Notes under the pieces: model-generated
What the model was told of the DNA's origin: nothing
Seen by the model: the letters and a program-made list of their open reading frames with translations, nothing else
Databases searched by the model: none
Assembly (NCBI GenBank): GCA_000969725.1
Contig: JXSR01S029113.1
Source of the DNA: Ophiothrix spiculata
Lineage: Eukaryota; Echinodermata; Ophiuroidea; Amphilepidida; Ophiotrichidae
Strand: one strand, 5' to 3'
Length of the DNA stretch: 23,665 bases
Position numbers and translations under genes: made by a program
Shown here: one piece after another, positions 1 through 11,700 of the stretch
How the letters are laid out: each line of letters begins with the position of its first letter
Position numbering within the stretch: the stretch's first letter is position 1

Positions 1-660
1 TTCAAAACACAAATCATTCGATTTGGTGCACAGATTTTGCTACTTGATTTTTCATGCGTAGGGGGTGTCTGATGGGGATCTTCAGAAGCTATAAAAATGT
101 GAAATTTCAAAACAAAAATCACTTGATTTGGTGCATATTTATTTGATACTTCATGTGTAAGGGGAGTCTGAGGGGGATCTGCCCCCTGAGAAGTTAGAAA
201 ATGTTGAAATTTCAAAACACAAATCACTCAATTTGGTGCATACATTTTGCTACTTGATGCTTCATGTGCAGGGTGTCTGAGGGTGACGTTCTCCCTGAGA
301 AGTAAAAAATATATTGGAACTTCAAAACATTTAATATTCCTGCGATTTATGTATAGTTTTTGCTACCTGATCCTCAAGTTAGCATTTCCCAATCAACATT
401 TTGGCAAGGCACGTCAGAGACTCGCATTGATAATGGACAAAACATGAAACGGGTGTCTTAAGGGAATGTGCCCCCCTCAGTAGGCCCTACAGTTAGAAAA
501 TTTTGGAATTTCGAAACACTATTCACGCGATTTGGTGCATTTTTTCATCTGGGCAAGGTACTCCAAACACTCGCATTAAACATTAGACAAGTGTCTGAGG
601 AGTATAAGTTAGAACATTTTGAAATTCCCAACATTGTTCACACAATTTGGTGAATAATTT
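1..660. repeat. Degenerate tandem array, ~105-bp period
   Basis: The motif ttcaaaacacaaatca followed by gatttggtgca and gggtgtctgaggg recurs from about 1, 106, 211, 321, 510 and 625, becoming more diverged rightwards. The window starts inside the array. The short ORFs here follow the repeat and are not genes. Confidence 0.8.
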
Positions 661-1059
661 TGCCCACAATTTCCATTCTAGCTCAATAGCTATGCGTTCC
701 ACAAAAGGCTAAAATGGCGAGTGTATCATTCATTTTGCCGACAAATGCCAATGCCGACAAACTCTTGAGTGCGCTGACAGTTTAGAAGAGCTGAAGGTTG
801 AACGCACTGAATGTGCCAGAAGAAAAGTGTAGGCCCCCTACTTGTTAAATCTAAAAGGTGGATGAAAATGCTTACATTTTGCTGACAAAAAGCCGTTTCT
901 TTACGTTTAATTCTCTTCTTTCCCTTCATTTTTTCTTTTTCTCCTCTTTTCTCCTTTTTTTTCTCCTTTCAAGTTTCTTTTACTTCTTTTCTGCCTTTCT
1001 TCCCCTTCTTTATTCGTTTCCCCTTCTTTTATACTCTTTGAAATCTTAAAATCTTAAAT
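661..1059. other. Intergenic, with a long pyrimidine (CT) tract
   Basis: No gene is seen. From about 899 to 1035 the plus strand is almost only C and T (ctt, ttt and cc runs), giving a long homopyrimidine tract. The rest has no recognised structure. Confidence 0.7.
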
Positions 1060-1241
1060 TGTCTAGGAAGGGTTTTCTAATTTTTTTCTTACTTTACGAA
1101 AAAAATGCCAAAAAATAGGTAAACAAATTTTTGAACATTTTTGCCAAAATCATGTTTTTTGGCATTTGTGACATACTTTATGCATTTTCTCAAAAATTAA
1201 GGGAAAATAAAGCAAAAAATTGAGAAAATCCTTCCTAGACA
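1060..1241. mobile_element. Short MITE with TGTCTAGGAAGG ends
   Basis: Terminal inverted repeats of about 36 bp (1060-1097 and 1204-1241) start tgtctaggaagg and run into T-rich sequence; only a few mismatches. The 182-bp element has no coding capacity. A clear target-site duplication was not found. Confidence 0.65.
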
Positions 1242-1920
1242 TTTGTTTTTACATTTGAAATAGTATAAAATGGCAAAATTTTGTGAAATTAAATTTTAGC
1301 TAGGCTTTCCAGAATTTTTTTTGGAAAAAACTATGGTTTATTGCAGAATTTTTTGGGAAAAAAATATGCTTTATTGGCACATTTTACCAAAATTGACCAC
1401 TTTGGTCAAAAACTGACATCATCATGTTCAGCATAAAATTTCTGCTTTTAGAAATATATACTTTTACTAGGTTTATTTGATTAGTTAGATAGTTTGAGCA
1501 CAAAAACAGTTTTTCCCAGTTATTGGTCTACCCCAACCTAAACCTCAAATGGGGTTACTGCAATTATACATACCAAATCATTTTTACTGTCATGCTACTT
1601 GAACTAGGTTTTAAGTTTATCAAATGCCCAAAATTGAAATGGACGTTTTAGTAACAATAAGGGGTATTCAACAATTTCAGTGCCATGTCTGAAGTAGGTA
1701 GTATACAAATAAATGAAGTAGTGCAATCTGTCTTCCCAAAGTACTGTAGCCATATGATATTCTTAGTTATTACTCCTCATAAATACTCATAAAGTTATCA
1801 CTTAAGAATTTTGATAGAAGAGACCTTGTGAATCAAATGCAGATCATGAATTGTCCCTTCAAAACAAACCCTTCCCTCCAATAAATTGCCCAAGCACTCT
1901 CGACGCCACCTCTGATAGAA
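1242..1920. other. Intergenic AT-rich sequence, no feature recognised
   Basis: No coding or repeat family was recognised. A ~36-bp direct repeat of a cagaatttttt/ggaaaaaa motif occurs at about 1308-1380. Confidence 0.6.
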
Positions 1921-2440
1921 CGCTCATGTTTGTATAGCGCAGGTATACAAACATGAGCGTTTGTATAGCGCAGGTATGGTATAGAGTGTATATTATACAA
2001 ATATTGACTGCTTTGAGGGGCATGGTTAAAATTATTTCCCCTCGGTGATCTCAAAACCATGAATATGCCCTCAGCGAATAACCATAACCCGAACAAAAAA
2101 CAGTCAATATTCGTTTTATATACCGAATATATAGATTTTTGTCGATTGGTTGGTTAAAAGAGCCATTTTAGCACTCCAAGCGCTCGATAATAATCTACGA
2201 TATTTGTTTCTCCTTTCAGTGCTGACTGCGTCGTATTCAGTTCGCCCAAGATAACTAGCTCACGCACTGCAGCGCCTGTCTGACCATGAATGCTTACAGT
2301 CGCGCGCATAAAGCTCGAGTTACGCGACGCAAAATACATTGAGCGGGCATAGTGAATGCTATGCCCCGGGCATAGTAAAATTATAGGGCCTAGTTAAATC
2401 CATGCCCTCACTTTTAACCAATCAGAGATATGAGGTATAT
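1921..2440. repeat. Hairpin-rich repeat region, probable MITE remnants
   Basis: At 1921-1959 a 15-bp inverted repeat (cgctcatgtttgtat) surrounds a 9-nt loop, and gtttgtatagcgcaggtat is duplicated directly at 1928 and 1959. At 2145-2160 and 2411-2425 an inverted pair (attggttggttaaaag / cttttaaccaatc) flanks a block with gggcatagt hairpins (2345-2374). Boundaries of the underlying elements are unclear. Confidence 0.5.
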
Positions 2441-3008
2441 AATAAATTATATAAAGCAATTCAGAAACAAAAGAGTTGAAAATGTTTTCTAATTTAAAAG
2501 ACAAAATTTGTACACAAGAATGCAGCCACACATATAAACATTACAAAGATAACAAAACTGATTTCAGATTCATGCTCTAAATCTGTATTTTTTTATTAAC
2601 ATTTGATATTGTGGATACAAAACAAAATGTCTTATCAGCAGGATCTATGCTGACTGGCACTGCTACATAACTGAAAGGGGATTTTCAGATATCAGCTGTG
2701 ATTAAATAACATCTTCTGCTTTGTCCATAGACCTATAGAAAACCACAAAATAAACATATATGCTGAAATTCAGTATTTCATTAATTCTAACAATCTGCTT
2801 TTATTTTTTAACTATATCTGCATATTTCAGTTCCAATAGGCAATTTGTGTCGAGTTATTGTGATTTGGATCACATTATAACACAAAATCCTTGGTAGAAA
2901 AATGAAAAGCAGATAAAGCTAAATATTCACAGGAGACTTATCGTAAGTTCTGCAGACAAAGCAGAAACTTGAACATTCTACATTGCCCAGTCTCTGAATG
3001 CCTCTATT
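2441..3008. other. Intergenic, nothing recognised
   Basis: AT-rich sequence without credible ORFs, repeats or RNA genes. Confidence 0.5.
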
Positions 3009-3016
3009 ACAGTGAG

Positions 3017-4154
3017 CAGCGCTCAAAATTGTGGTTGTCCGGTTGTCCGGGACAACCCAATCTAGCGCCGGACAACCAGAATTTATACAGTGGTTGTCCG
3101 GCGGACAACCAAAATTTTCAAAGTCAAAACACACTTCATCTTAGCGTATTTATTTCATACCCAGAACCTACGATGAATACTAAATAAGTTTGAGCATTAA
3201 TTATCGATTCCCTGATCGCCGTATGGTTCCAACTCGCAATTATAGAACACAATTGACACAAAGCTTCAACGCTACGCCATACATGATACAACCAAATGAT
3301 ATATGCTGTGGTGAATGTGTTTTTCGCTGTAATGCGCCGTGTTTAAATCATTGTGAGAGTGAAAAATGGCGAAAACAATTGAGCTTGTTCAAGTGTTTTT
3401 TTCGGGGAGGTGGTGCCCGTAAAAAGGCCCCAAACTCGAAACAAACATCTGGTAGGGATGGATCAAAAAATAATATGGCTGCTCAAAATTTGACAAATTT
3501 CCTTTTTTTCTTCATTTTTACTCATTCATTTTCACACTCGCGTAATTCTATAAAACATAAGTGCAAGCCCCAGCAAACTATATGCATAGATGGGTCTTGC
3601 CCTGAAGAACACAAATCTTGCTTTAAATTCAGTGTGGGGTATAGGATTCCAAATTTATGCCATTCAGAATCAATATCTCTTTTTTGGCACAAAATGTAAT
3701 TTTGATCAGTCACACTGTTTTCAGATCTACCCCTTCCTCAAAAACAGTGTCATTTCTTGAAGAAAAAGCTTTCCAAAAATGTATACTTTTACTATGATAG
3801 GGTGTATAGTTCTCAAGTTGTGTCATTTTAAATGAACGAAAGTGCATTTACTTGAAATTTTTTGCATGTCACGATCGGGATACCCAGTATATGACGCATG
3901 GCCACAAGTTAAACGTGATAAACCAGTTTGTTGTTCGGTTTGCATTTCTTAAATCAATTGAATCGCGTAATTTTGTGATATTTTGATGACCTGTTATAGA
4001 ACAGACAATGCTGTGCACTGTATGCAGTTATGTCTCATAACTTTTTGAAAAAAATGTTTTGAATTACGGACAACCAAATATCTGACGGACAACCAAAAAT
4101 AACAACCTGGTTGTCCGTGGGACAAACATGTTTTTTTTCTTAATTCGAGCGCTG
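3017..4154. mobile_element. Non-autonomous hAT-like element with 8-bp TSD
   Basis: The 8-bp direct repeat ACAGTGAG occurs at 3009-3016 and 4155-4162, exactly next to inverted ends CAGCGCTC(A/G)AA. An 8-bp duplication and CAG-starting ends are hAT features. Several inverted copies of ggttgtccg lie near both ends (3032-3110 and 4066-4125), as expected for subterminal transposase-binding motifs. The 169-codon ORF inside (3190-3699) has no recognised transposase domain, so the element is non-autonomous or decayed. Confidence 0.8.
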
Positions 4155-4162
4155 ACAGTGAG

Positions 4163-5021
4163 CAAACAATTACACCATTCTGACACAACAGTTATATCTT
4201 GATTAATAATATTCTTTTCCAATGATGAACATTTGCTGAAATGAAGTCACTAAAGTTGATGCTGGACAGTGTAAACAAAAATCCAGAGTGCAGGATCATC
4301 TTGTCTGTAAATGCAACAAGCAACCTGTACTTATGTTTTTGTTTACCCCTGGCAACTATAGCACCATCAAACCAAGATAATGAACTTGGCGCTTGAGTTG
4401 TGCACATCTGCTAATGGATTTGTATATAGCATAAAATGATTCACAATAAAACTGGTTTAGTTGCATCTTCACAAGGCATTAACAAATACAACATATCTCC
4501 AACACATGTTTTCTGTAATTGTATTGTCACATAGAAAAAGAATACTGTTGTCAGTCATGCTGAGTCACCAAAATAGACAAAGCCCATACGAGCGTTAAAC
4601 TTGAAGTGTATTGCTGTGAACTTATAAAGGTGGTTAAAACTCATGTTAGTTTTGCCTACCGATGTGTGACAGCTTGACCGACTACTCTTTCTATGTGACC
4701 ATAGCATTACCATTGATATAGATCTGTAAATCAGACTACGCAAAGCATATATTAAAAGTATCAATATAATTGACAATTTGACAATTAATGATAATTATAA
4801 TTTATTGTAAGTTTCTCTGCATATGGCATTTAAAATTCTTGTAAACACTATTGAAATTTCATATGTATAATTTTCATTTAACCTGTTTCAAATATATATG
4901 TTCAGAATCAATCAAATATGAAAGTAGATAATGTAAATGATCATACCTTTATAATGCAATTTGCTGGAACCTAGATATCTTATAACTAGGATCTCAAACA
5001 TGCAAGTGTGTGGAAAAGCAC
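4163..5021. other. Intergenic, nothing recognised
   Basis: AT-rich, with only short ORFs that lack coding character. Confidence 0.5.
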
Positions 5022-5293
5022 ATTAATGCTGCTTTTATACTTATTGTCGCTTTGCAGCTTTGTTGCTCTGTCATCTGCTTTGTTTCACGCTTTTGTAGCT
5101 TTGTCGCTCTGTAAGTTGAATTCATTTCAACTCGAAAAATCTAGCCGTGCGACAAAATTTTCCTGATATTGATTAACTCAGCGACATATATGTTTGCCGC
5201 TATGACAACTGGAAGGGGCAATTATTGTAAAAAATAAACGTCATGCAGTGACCAAGCTACAAAACTACAGAAGTATCAAAGCAGCATAAGTCC
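5022..5293. mobile_element. Probable MITE, ~40-bp imperfect inverted ends
   Basis: The left arm (about 5025-5064, atgctgcttttatactt then tttgcagcttt) matches the reverse complement of 5251-5292 (atgctgctttgatactt then ttttgtagctt) at roughly three of four positions. No duplication was identified. Confidence 0.45.
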
Positions 5294-5575
5294 ACAAACA
5301 AAGACTGCCCGTAACTGGCAATTGCGAGATAGTTATGTCCCTTTTTAATAAGTTCAGTTGGTCCATTTGGAGCAAAGTCAAAATCCTTATCGGGAACACT
5401 GATCGTCACCCTAATACACTGTAATGTGAAAGGGAGGTGTATCTTGTATTGGGTGTTCAAAACTAAAGGTGAAATAGGTTCATGACTCCCTTTGATGCTT
5501 GCATAAGATTGTGGGTAAATGGTTAAAATGACCCAAGATGGTCTCATTTTAAGATACATGACAGTGTATATTACC

Positions 5576-6244
5576 ATATGTGTACCGCCGCGGCAAAAGG
5601 GTACAGTTGGGTCAAAACCAAAATATGGAGATTTTCATATGATGGTAAAGCTCATTTAATTCCCTTTTCAATGATACCAAAATCATGCAAATCGGAGCTT
5701 TGGTTGACGAGTTTTGGCAAATTATAAAATCGTACTCATAACCGTTTGTCAAAACTGGTTTGTGAGAAAAAGGCTGTTAAAGGTAGGCCTGTTTTTCCAT
5801 TCGATTTTGTGTGCAGTCTGAATAGAGTATGAGCAAATCTCCATAGCAACCACCATGTTCCCATTTGTTTATCGACTTGAAATTTGGCTCAATGGAAGAA
5901 TATACCTTGAGTAATATAATAACAATTTTTGGACTCAATATCATGTTTCGTTATTGCATAATTAATTATTATAATCGTACTCATAACCGTTTGTCAAAAC
6001 ACAAATTTTCATGATGAAAACGATTCGACATAGCGATATAAATCACACTTTTTTACAAGTTTGTCGTTATTTTTGATTAACCATCTTTACATTTTGGATA
6101 CAAAAGGGTTCAAAGATTTCATTTCCACAAAAATCTCTAAATTGACTTTCCCGTCACATTTTGGTATATTTCAACTTTACCGGCCTTCAGCGCAAAATGG
6201 AAGTTGCCGACAACTGGACCCTTTTGCCGCGACGGTACACATAT
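5576..6244. mobile_element. MITE with ATATGTGTACCGCCGCGGC ends, long copy
   Basis: The left end atatgtgtaccgccgcggc then aaaagggt, and the right end as its near-perfect inverse (accc ttttgccgcgacggtacacatat), bound 669 bp. The same ends bound the 159-bp element at 20217-20375. Two direct copies of cgtactcataaccgtttgtc lie inside at 5732 and 5975. No transposase is visible. Confidence 0.8.
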
Positions 6245-6530
6245 ATAGTACATTCTGATCTCTAGCAGTCATGAAAAATGCTCTGCAGAATGCACACTAA
6301 ATTTTAAACATTTAATTCAAGTTTTAGTTTCAATATCTAATAAATTAATATTTCAAGTAACCTGTAGGTTTTGATAAATTTGATACTGTATACGTAGTAT
6401 ATTTTGCCCTACATTAATTTTTGCACTTAATTCTCCTAGCGCGAAAATAAATGTTAAAAAAAAAGTTGTTTGTATATAATGCCGTACGTAAAAAAAACAC
6501 AAGCGAGAAAATTAAAGCATGCGAAATGAT

Positions 6531-6830
6531 CCAGTCAAGTTAGCTCAATAGGTAAGGCACTCACTTGTGGTGCGGAAGGTCCTGAGTTCGAACCCCGCTG
6601 GTATGGCAAAAGTTGAGTGTGCTTTAAATTCCTTGGACAAGGAACTAACTGCTAATTGTCTCGTGGAAACCCGTACGAAACTCGGGGAGCTGATCCGGGC
6701 AGCAACGGTGCATATGTGGGCTGATCAAGGTTCAGCGCCCCTAGAGGTTGCCGCAGAACCTGAAATGATGCTTGATGTGGAATGGTGCTTACTTGGGCCA
6801 CAGTGGAATTAAACATCTGGGAGGCATAGT
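6531..6830 (+). mobile_element. tRNA-derived SINE
   Basis: The head (6534-6607) has a tRNA-like A box (tagctcaataggtaaggc) and B box (gagttcgaacccc). It is followed by a non-tRNA body with attccttggacaaggaac. It lacks a full tRNA cloverleaf and is repeated, so it is a SINE and not a tRNA gene. The short ORF across it is a shadow. Confidence 0.75.
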
Positions 6831-6837
6831 CCATTCC

Positions 6838-6940
6838 AAGGGAATTTCAAACACACTCAACTTTTGGCACCAGCAGGGTTCGAACTCTGGACCTTCCGCA
6901 CCGCAAGCGAGCGCCTTACCGTTTGAGCTAACTTGACTGC
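6838..6940 (-). mobile_element. tRNA-derived SINE fragment, opposite orientation
   Basis: This is the reverse complement of the SINE head at 6531-6620, with the same A box (tagctcaaacggtaaggc), B box (gagttcgaaccct) and the sequence caaaagttgagtgtg. Both SINEs point toward each other, making an inverted repeat with ~90-bp arms. Confidence 0.75.
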
Positions 6941-7220
6941 TATCCAGCTAAAATCACTTTTTTATAGAGTGAATTACTTCACTCCATAACCAATTTCCTT
7001 GTTACAATTGACCTCTTCAACACTTAGATCCATATGCATAAAGAGTTAGACCTGATTTACGCCAAATTTAAGCCGAAATCATACCTTTCTTTTAAAATAA
7101 CCTTTTTCAAAGGAAAAGCTAAATTGCAAGATTGTAATGCAAGTTACTAACAGAGCAAAATTAATTATTTCAAGAAAAGTCACAGGAAAGTATAAATTTG
7201 GATAGGAATACATTATGATT

Positions 7221-7820
7221 AGGGCATCTTAACTTAATAGTTAGTCTTAAAGCTCCTGTGCACATTAATAAAATTGCCTGCTTCATTTTAGCTGGATAAA
7301 TAAATTTCATTTTTTCCTTTGATATTTTTTGAAATCACTTCAGGCATTCTCAACTAAAAAATAGCTTAATTTATACATTCTCCAAGAATTCACAAAAGTA
7401 TTAAAAGCCAAAAGTAAAACCGTATGTATGTATTCATACTGTACACACCACTCTCATTATAAACTTCAACAAACTCCCAAAGTAAAAAAAAAAAATCTCA
7501 TAACAGAATAAAAACACTGTATGCAGTATAAGGTAACGTTTTGTTTTGGCACATTATAAATGTCATGAAGTAGTAGTAGTAGTAAGTGGTGCAATGCACA
7601 CTGGTACCTGACTCTTAGATATTCTGACAATGCATTGATAACTGCTCAATTTGACAGGCATGTTGAAACAAAAGTGAATGTGGTGCAAAATGAAATGGCA
7701 GCAACAAAACATCAATGTGTTAACAATAAATAAAAAAAAAAAGTAAAAAGACAAACCACATTACCATTAGGCTTTCAAACTTTGAGGAGCTTTAAGACCA
7801 ACTATTGAATTAGGATGGCC
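7221..7820. repeat. Inverted repeat in TAF6L 3' region
   Basis: About 36 bp at 7221-7257 (ending gtcttaaagctcct) match inverted 7785-7820 (starting aggagctttaagac) with a few mismatches, flanking ~530 bp just 3' of the stop codon. The loop holds a (GTA)n run at 7571-7585 and A-runs at 7485 and 7731. No minus-strand AATAAA was found between about 6960 and 7877; a TATAAA variant is near 7368, so the transcript end is unresolved. Confidence 0.6.
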
Positions 7821-7877
7821 TAAGACTAGGCCTAACTATTATGATCACACAGACCTCAAGTTTCAGTTAACACTTAG

Positions 7878-8714
7878 TCACCACAATGAGCTTAGTCCAG
7901 CAGAAACTGTTTTTTGTGCATGACTTGATGAAGTGGATGATGATGTTGATGATGAAGACGGTTGGCTAGAGTGTCGCCTCCTTCCAAACAAAGGCATCTT
8001 AGCATTGATACGCCACACTGCAGAGTCCACATCACCTGTAACTGGAGAGGAGTAATCTTCGCTCTCAGTTCTCTCTCTTGTCCTCACATGCAGCATTTTA
8101 CCAGGTACAGTCATCACAGTTGTAAACTCAGTTCTTTGAAACCTTGCAGTTGATTTCATTAATGGGAAAGCTTCCTTAAGAATAGCGGACCGACTTCTCG
8201 CTCGCCGTGACGGTCTCCTTGGTCTCAACCCTTCTCTACCAGAGCTAGGCAACCGAGGCCTGTTAGGATATTTCAGTTTTGTTATTATACTAGCAGTTCT
8301 AAGCGACGCAGACATATCACTGGGTGCATCACCGCCTGGTCCAGGTCTATGACTGCCCTGGTTCCCAAGGCTTATTCTAGATAGTATAGAACCACCATTC
8401 ACTAATTTTAACAAACTTATATCCTTAGGAGGTGATGGCTTTGTTATAACTCCTGGAAGTTCTCCAATTCGTATGGTTAGACTATCGCCAAGATATTCGT
8501 GCAGTTTTGAATACACTTCAGAAATGGTATATTTGCCAGTGGTTTGTACGTCATCTATACTGTTATCAATCTGCATGATATGGCTGGCTGTACCGAAGGC
8601 TAACTCTGACTGGTGCCCTGGACTTTGACTGGGTGAACTGTCTCCACTTGTCTGACCATTTCCATTTCCAGATGCTTGCTTAAGTTTAGATTTTATAAGA
8701 CACACTGCAGCACT
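7878..8714 (-). CDS. TAF6L: TAF6L terminal coding exon: C-terminal tail and stop
   Basis: The 837-nt exon encodes 278 residues and the TGA stop. The acceptor is ttttcctacag. It completes the last HEAT helix (SAAVCLIKSKLKQ). Then come a Gly/Ser/Pro linker (exon residues 15-38), a conserved YSKLHEYLGDSL segment (67-79), a very basic stretch with RPRRPSRRARSRS (164-176), and a Ser-rich run near the end (249-264) encoded by GAT/ATC-like triplets at about 7925-7960. The ORF continues 66 codons upstream of the acceptor, but that part is hydrophobic, unlike TAF6L, and is read as intron. Confidence 0.93.
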   Translation of the reverse strand, partial: SAAVCLIKSKLKQASGNGNGQTSGDSSPSQSPGHQSELAFGTASHIMQIDNSIDDVQTTGKYTISEVYSKLHEYLGDSLTIRIGELPGVITKPSPPKDISLLKLVNGGSILSRISLGNQGSHRPGPGGDAPSDMSASLRTASIITKLKYPNRPRLPSSGREGLRPRRPSRRARSRSAILKEAFPLMKSTARFQRTEFTTVMTVPGKMLHVRTRERTESEDYSSPVTGDVDSAVWRINAKMPLFGRRRHSSQPSSSSTSSSTSSSHAQKTVSAGLSSLW

Positions 8715-11700
8715 CTGTAGGAAAATAATAAATATCACTATGTAAGTCTGAAACAATATTCTACACATATTCCCACAAAGTTCAATCTTTATCTGAAAAT
8801 ACTGATATGAATGGTTAACTTCTGACATGCTTAAGAGTTTTATCATACCACTAAGGGAAATAATTTTGGAAAAGAGGGGACCTAATACATTTCTTTCATA
8901 TCCATATCTCAAAAAGCTTTAAGAAATTGGAATTTATTGCCTTGTTCATAATTCTAGGCCTACAAGACAAAAAACTTTAAAGAAACAAACTGATATTGAG
9001 AAGATAACAAATGCCAGTAGAACCCTAACAGGGTAATCCATCATAATACTCAGGAGGGCCAAAGTGGCATACTAGAGAAACAAATACAAACAAAATCACT
9101 GTGAAAAAATACACAAACATCAAGCAAAATAAGATTCAATAGCAGAGTGATCTAAAATGTTTGACACTTGTTGATTTTTTTAATTTTCATGTTTAAGGAA
9201 TTTCGTAGAATACGAATAGGTCCATCAATTCTTATCGCTTGATCAGCAAACCTTTTAATAGCATTTGGTACACTAGTGTTTTGTAAATATCATGTTTGAT
9301 AGTTTTGAGTTTGCCTCTTTCTATAATGTAATTGGCAAAGATTCTTGGTATTTATTATGTTTGGTACTTGTACACAAAAGAGAAGCATGTGTGGCCGAGA
9401 CGATAAAGCGCCCGTCTCATAATACACAGGTTGCAAGTTCATGCTAACTTGTTGTGACCTAGGGCAAGGCATTTTATCTCAATGCCTCCAGGCGGGGTTG
9501 GATGTTTATATAATTCAATGTTGCATTGGTACTGATTAAGCTGCAGCCTACAAATTGCACCATGTTTTTTTAAGTATGTTTAATAAAGTAAAAATTCTAG
9601 CAATTTCAAAATTTAAAAAAAAAAACCCATCTTATATATTAAAAAATTTTTTAATAGTGGCCTGGGTGGCAATGGTGATTGACGTAATTGACAAGAATTA
9701 CCTCAGATTAAAATTCCTAGATTAGTATATGGTAAAATAGGTGTATAGTACAAGATAGGGAATATCCAAGAACATAATGTTTAATTTAATAAGCCTTCCA
9801 ATATTTCAAAACATAGTTTTTTGATATTAAAATATTAGTTTGCTGTACTGGATCCCATACTCTATAAACCTTGACGTATGCAGCAAGCAATCAAAGTCTG
9901 TTATGAGATTTATAGCATATCGCTTGTATTCAACAACATTGTGAACTGGTGGTTTTGTATTGTGTAATGATTGATTAGGATTGATTAAGGCCAAATCACT
10001 GCATATTAATATTTCTTGCACATAAATCATTCATGATATTGGTACTATTTTTGGCTTATTTTTGTTGCTATCATACTACATGGGCAAACTTTCGACTATA
10101 AATTCATTTGAATATTCAGCAAGACTGGTAGTCCAGTCAAATTGCATCGAATGGTCAAAATAATGAGAACATAAATGAAACTTCCATTATGCATTTTCTA
10201 AAGGTGTCAGAATTAATATACAAAAAAGTTTACCAAAATCAACCCTTGGGAAATATTGGAAAAGTCCATTTTTCAAAATGGCCGCCAAATGCACCTAAAA
10301 TATGCCTCAAACATTCTGGAAACAATGTATTTGTCAAAAAACATATGCCAATTTGCAATAATTTAGTAAATATTATAGCTGTGATCATATTATCATGCTT
10401 ACATTATACACTTCTGGTATATTTTACAAAATGGCCACCAAAATGGCTGCAAAAAGCAACTATTGTTACAGTATGTAATTTGTCAATATCATCTACAGCA
10501 AAATATACAGCGTGTCTACTTGATGCATCTTAAATAGATCCTCACTGTATTTTACTGTTTGTATAGATACTTTGTCATGATTCAAAATGGCTGCCAATCA
10601 TCCAGTCTTTAATTTTGATTATTAAAAGCGGGATTAAAAGATAAACTTCATGAAATTATTATAGTATCATAGGCCCTATCGTGATTTTAAGACATGTTAT
10701 TAATTGAGTTTAGTAGATTTAGGTCTGTTTCATCTTTCAAAGCCATCCTTCATCGATATTTTGAAATAAAATCAGGTTTTCATTGCTCTTATGGCGTTAT
10801 ATTCAATTTTGGCGGTCATTTTGAATTTTTTCTGGGCGCCATTTTGAATTTGGAACACGTAACAACAAAATCTAAGGAGGAGTTAGTCTGTTAGTACCCT
10901 GGTACCCTGAAAAGCTGTCTCTAATTGATCAATTTGAAAAAAATTGGTTTTCAATGCTGTTTTAATGCCTCTCTAAATCATTTTCAACGACAAAATTGCA
11001 CTTCATTGGTCATTGTGGAACTTATTATGGGCGTTACTTTGGCTTTGAAACATGATAGCAACAGAAAGTTTGAAGGGGTTGATCTGCCGGAACCTTCAAA
11101 GCCAGTTTCCGTTAATTCTTTTGAAACAAATAAGGTTTTGATGTGCATTTAAACCCACTTTGAGCCTTAAAAATATAGTCTGGCGGCAATTTTGGACTTT
11201 TTATGGGGTCCACATTGGATTTGAATCATGTTAGCAATATGATTTATGGACAAGTGGATCTGTTGGTACCTTCATAACCAATTTCTATCTTTTAATTTGA
11301 AAAAAAAAAAGATTTTTAATGCTGTTTAATGCCACCTTAACACAATATTTGGCGATTTTGGTGGTCATTTTGGGCCTTATAATGGGTGGCATATTAGATT
11401 TGAAACAGGTTTTGAAGAGATTCGTCTGTTGGTACCCTCAAAGCCATTTCCATTGATTATTTTGAAAAAAGGTAAACATTTTTAATGCTGTTTTAATGCA
11501 TTCTTCAATCTCTATTGTGTGACAAAAATGAATTTTGATGGCAATTTTGGACGTTTTTATGGTGTGCTTTTTAGATTTAAAAATGCTTGAGGGAGCAGTG
11601 GGGCTTTTGATACCCTAGACATCATTTTCTATCGATTATCTAAAAAGAAGGAGGTTTACAATGCTGTTAAAATGCCCCTTTATCCATATTTGAGCGACAA

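Noticed and set aside
3190-3699. 169-codon plus-strand ORF
   Set aside because: It lies within the hAT-like element, shows no transposase or zinc-finger pattern I can name, and has low-complexity F-rich parts.
5257-5577. 106-codon minus-strand ORF
   Set aside because: One end overlaps a MITE arm, the other touches a second MITE, and no family, acceptor or donor was recognised. It could be a decayed exon but cannot be supported.
6534-6607. tRNA gene
   Set aside because: Only A and B boxes are kept, no full cloverleaf is evident, and a SINE body and a second inverted copy follow.
10189-10533. 114-codon ORF starting in an inverted repeat
   Set aside because: Its repeated KWPP motifs come from the caaaatggccgcc repeats, so it follows repeat sequence, not protein selection.
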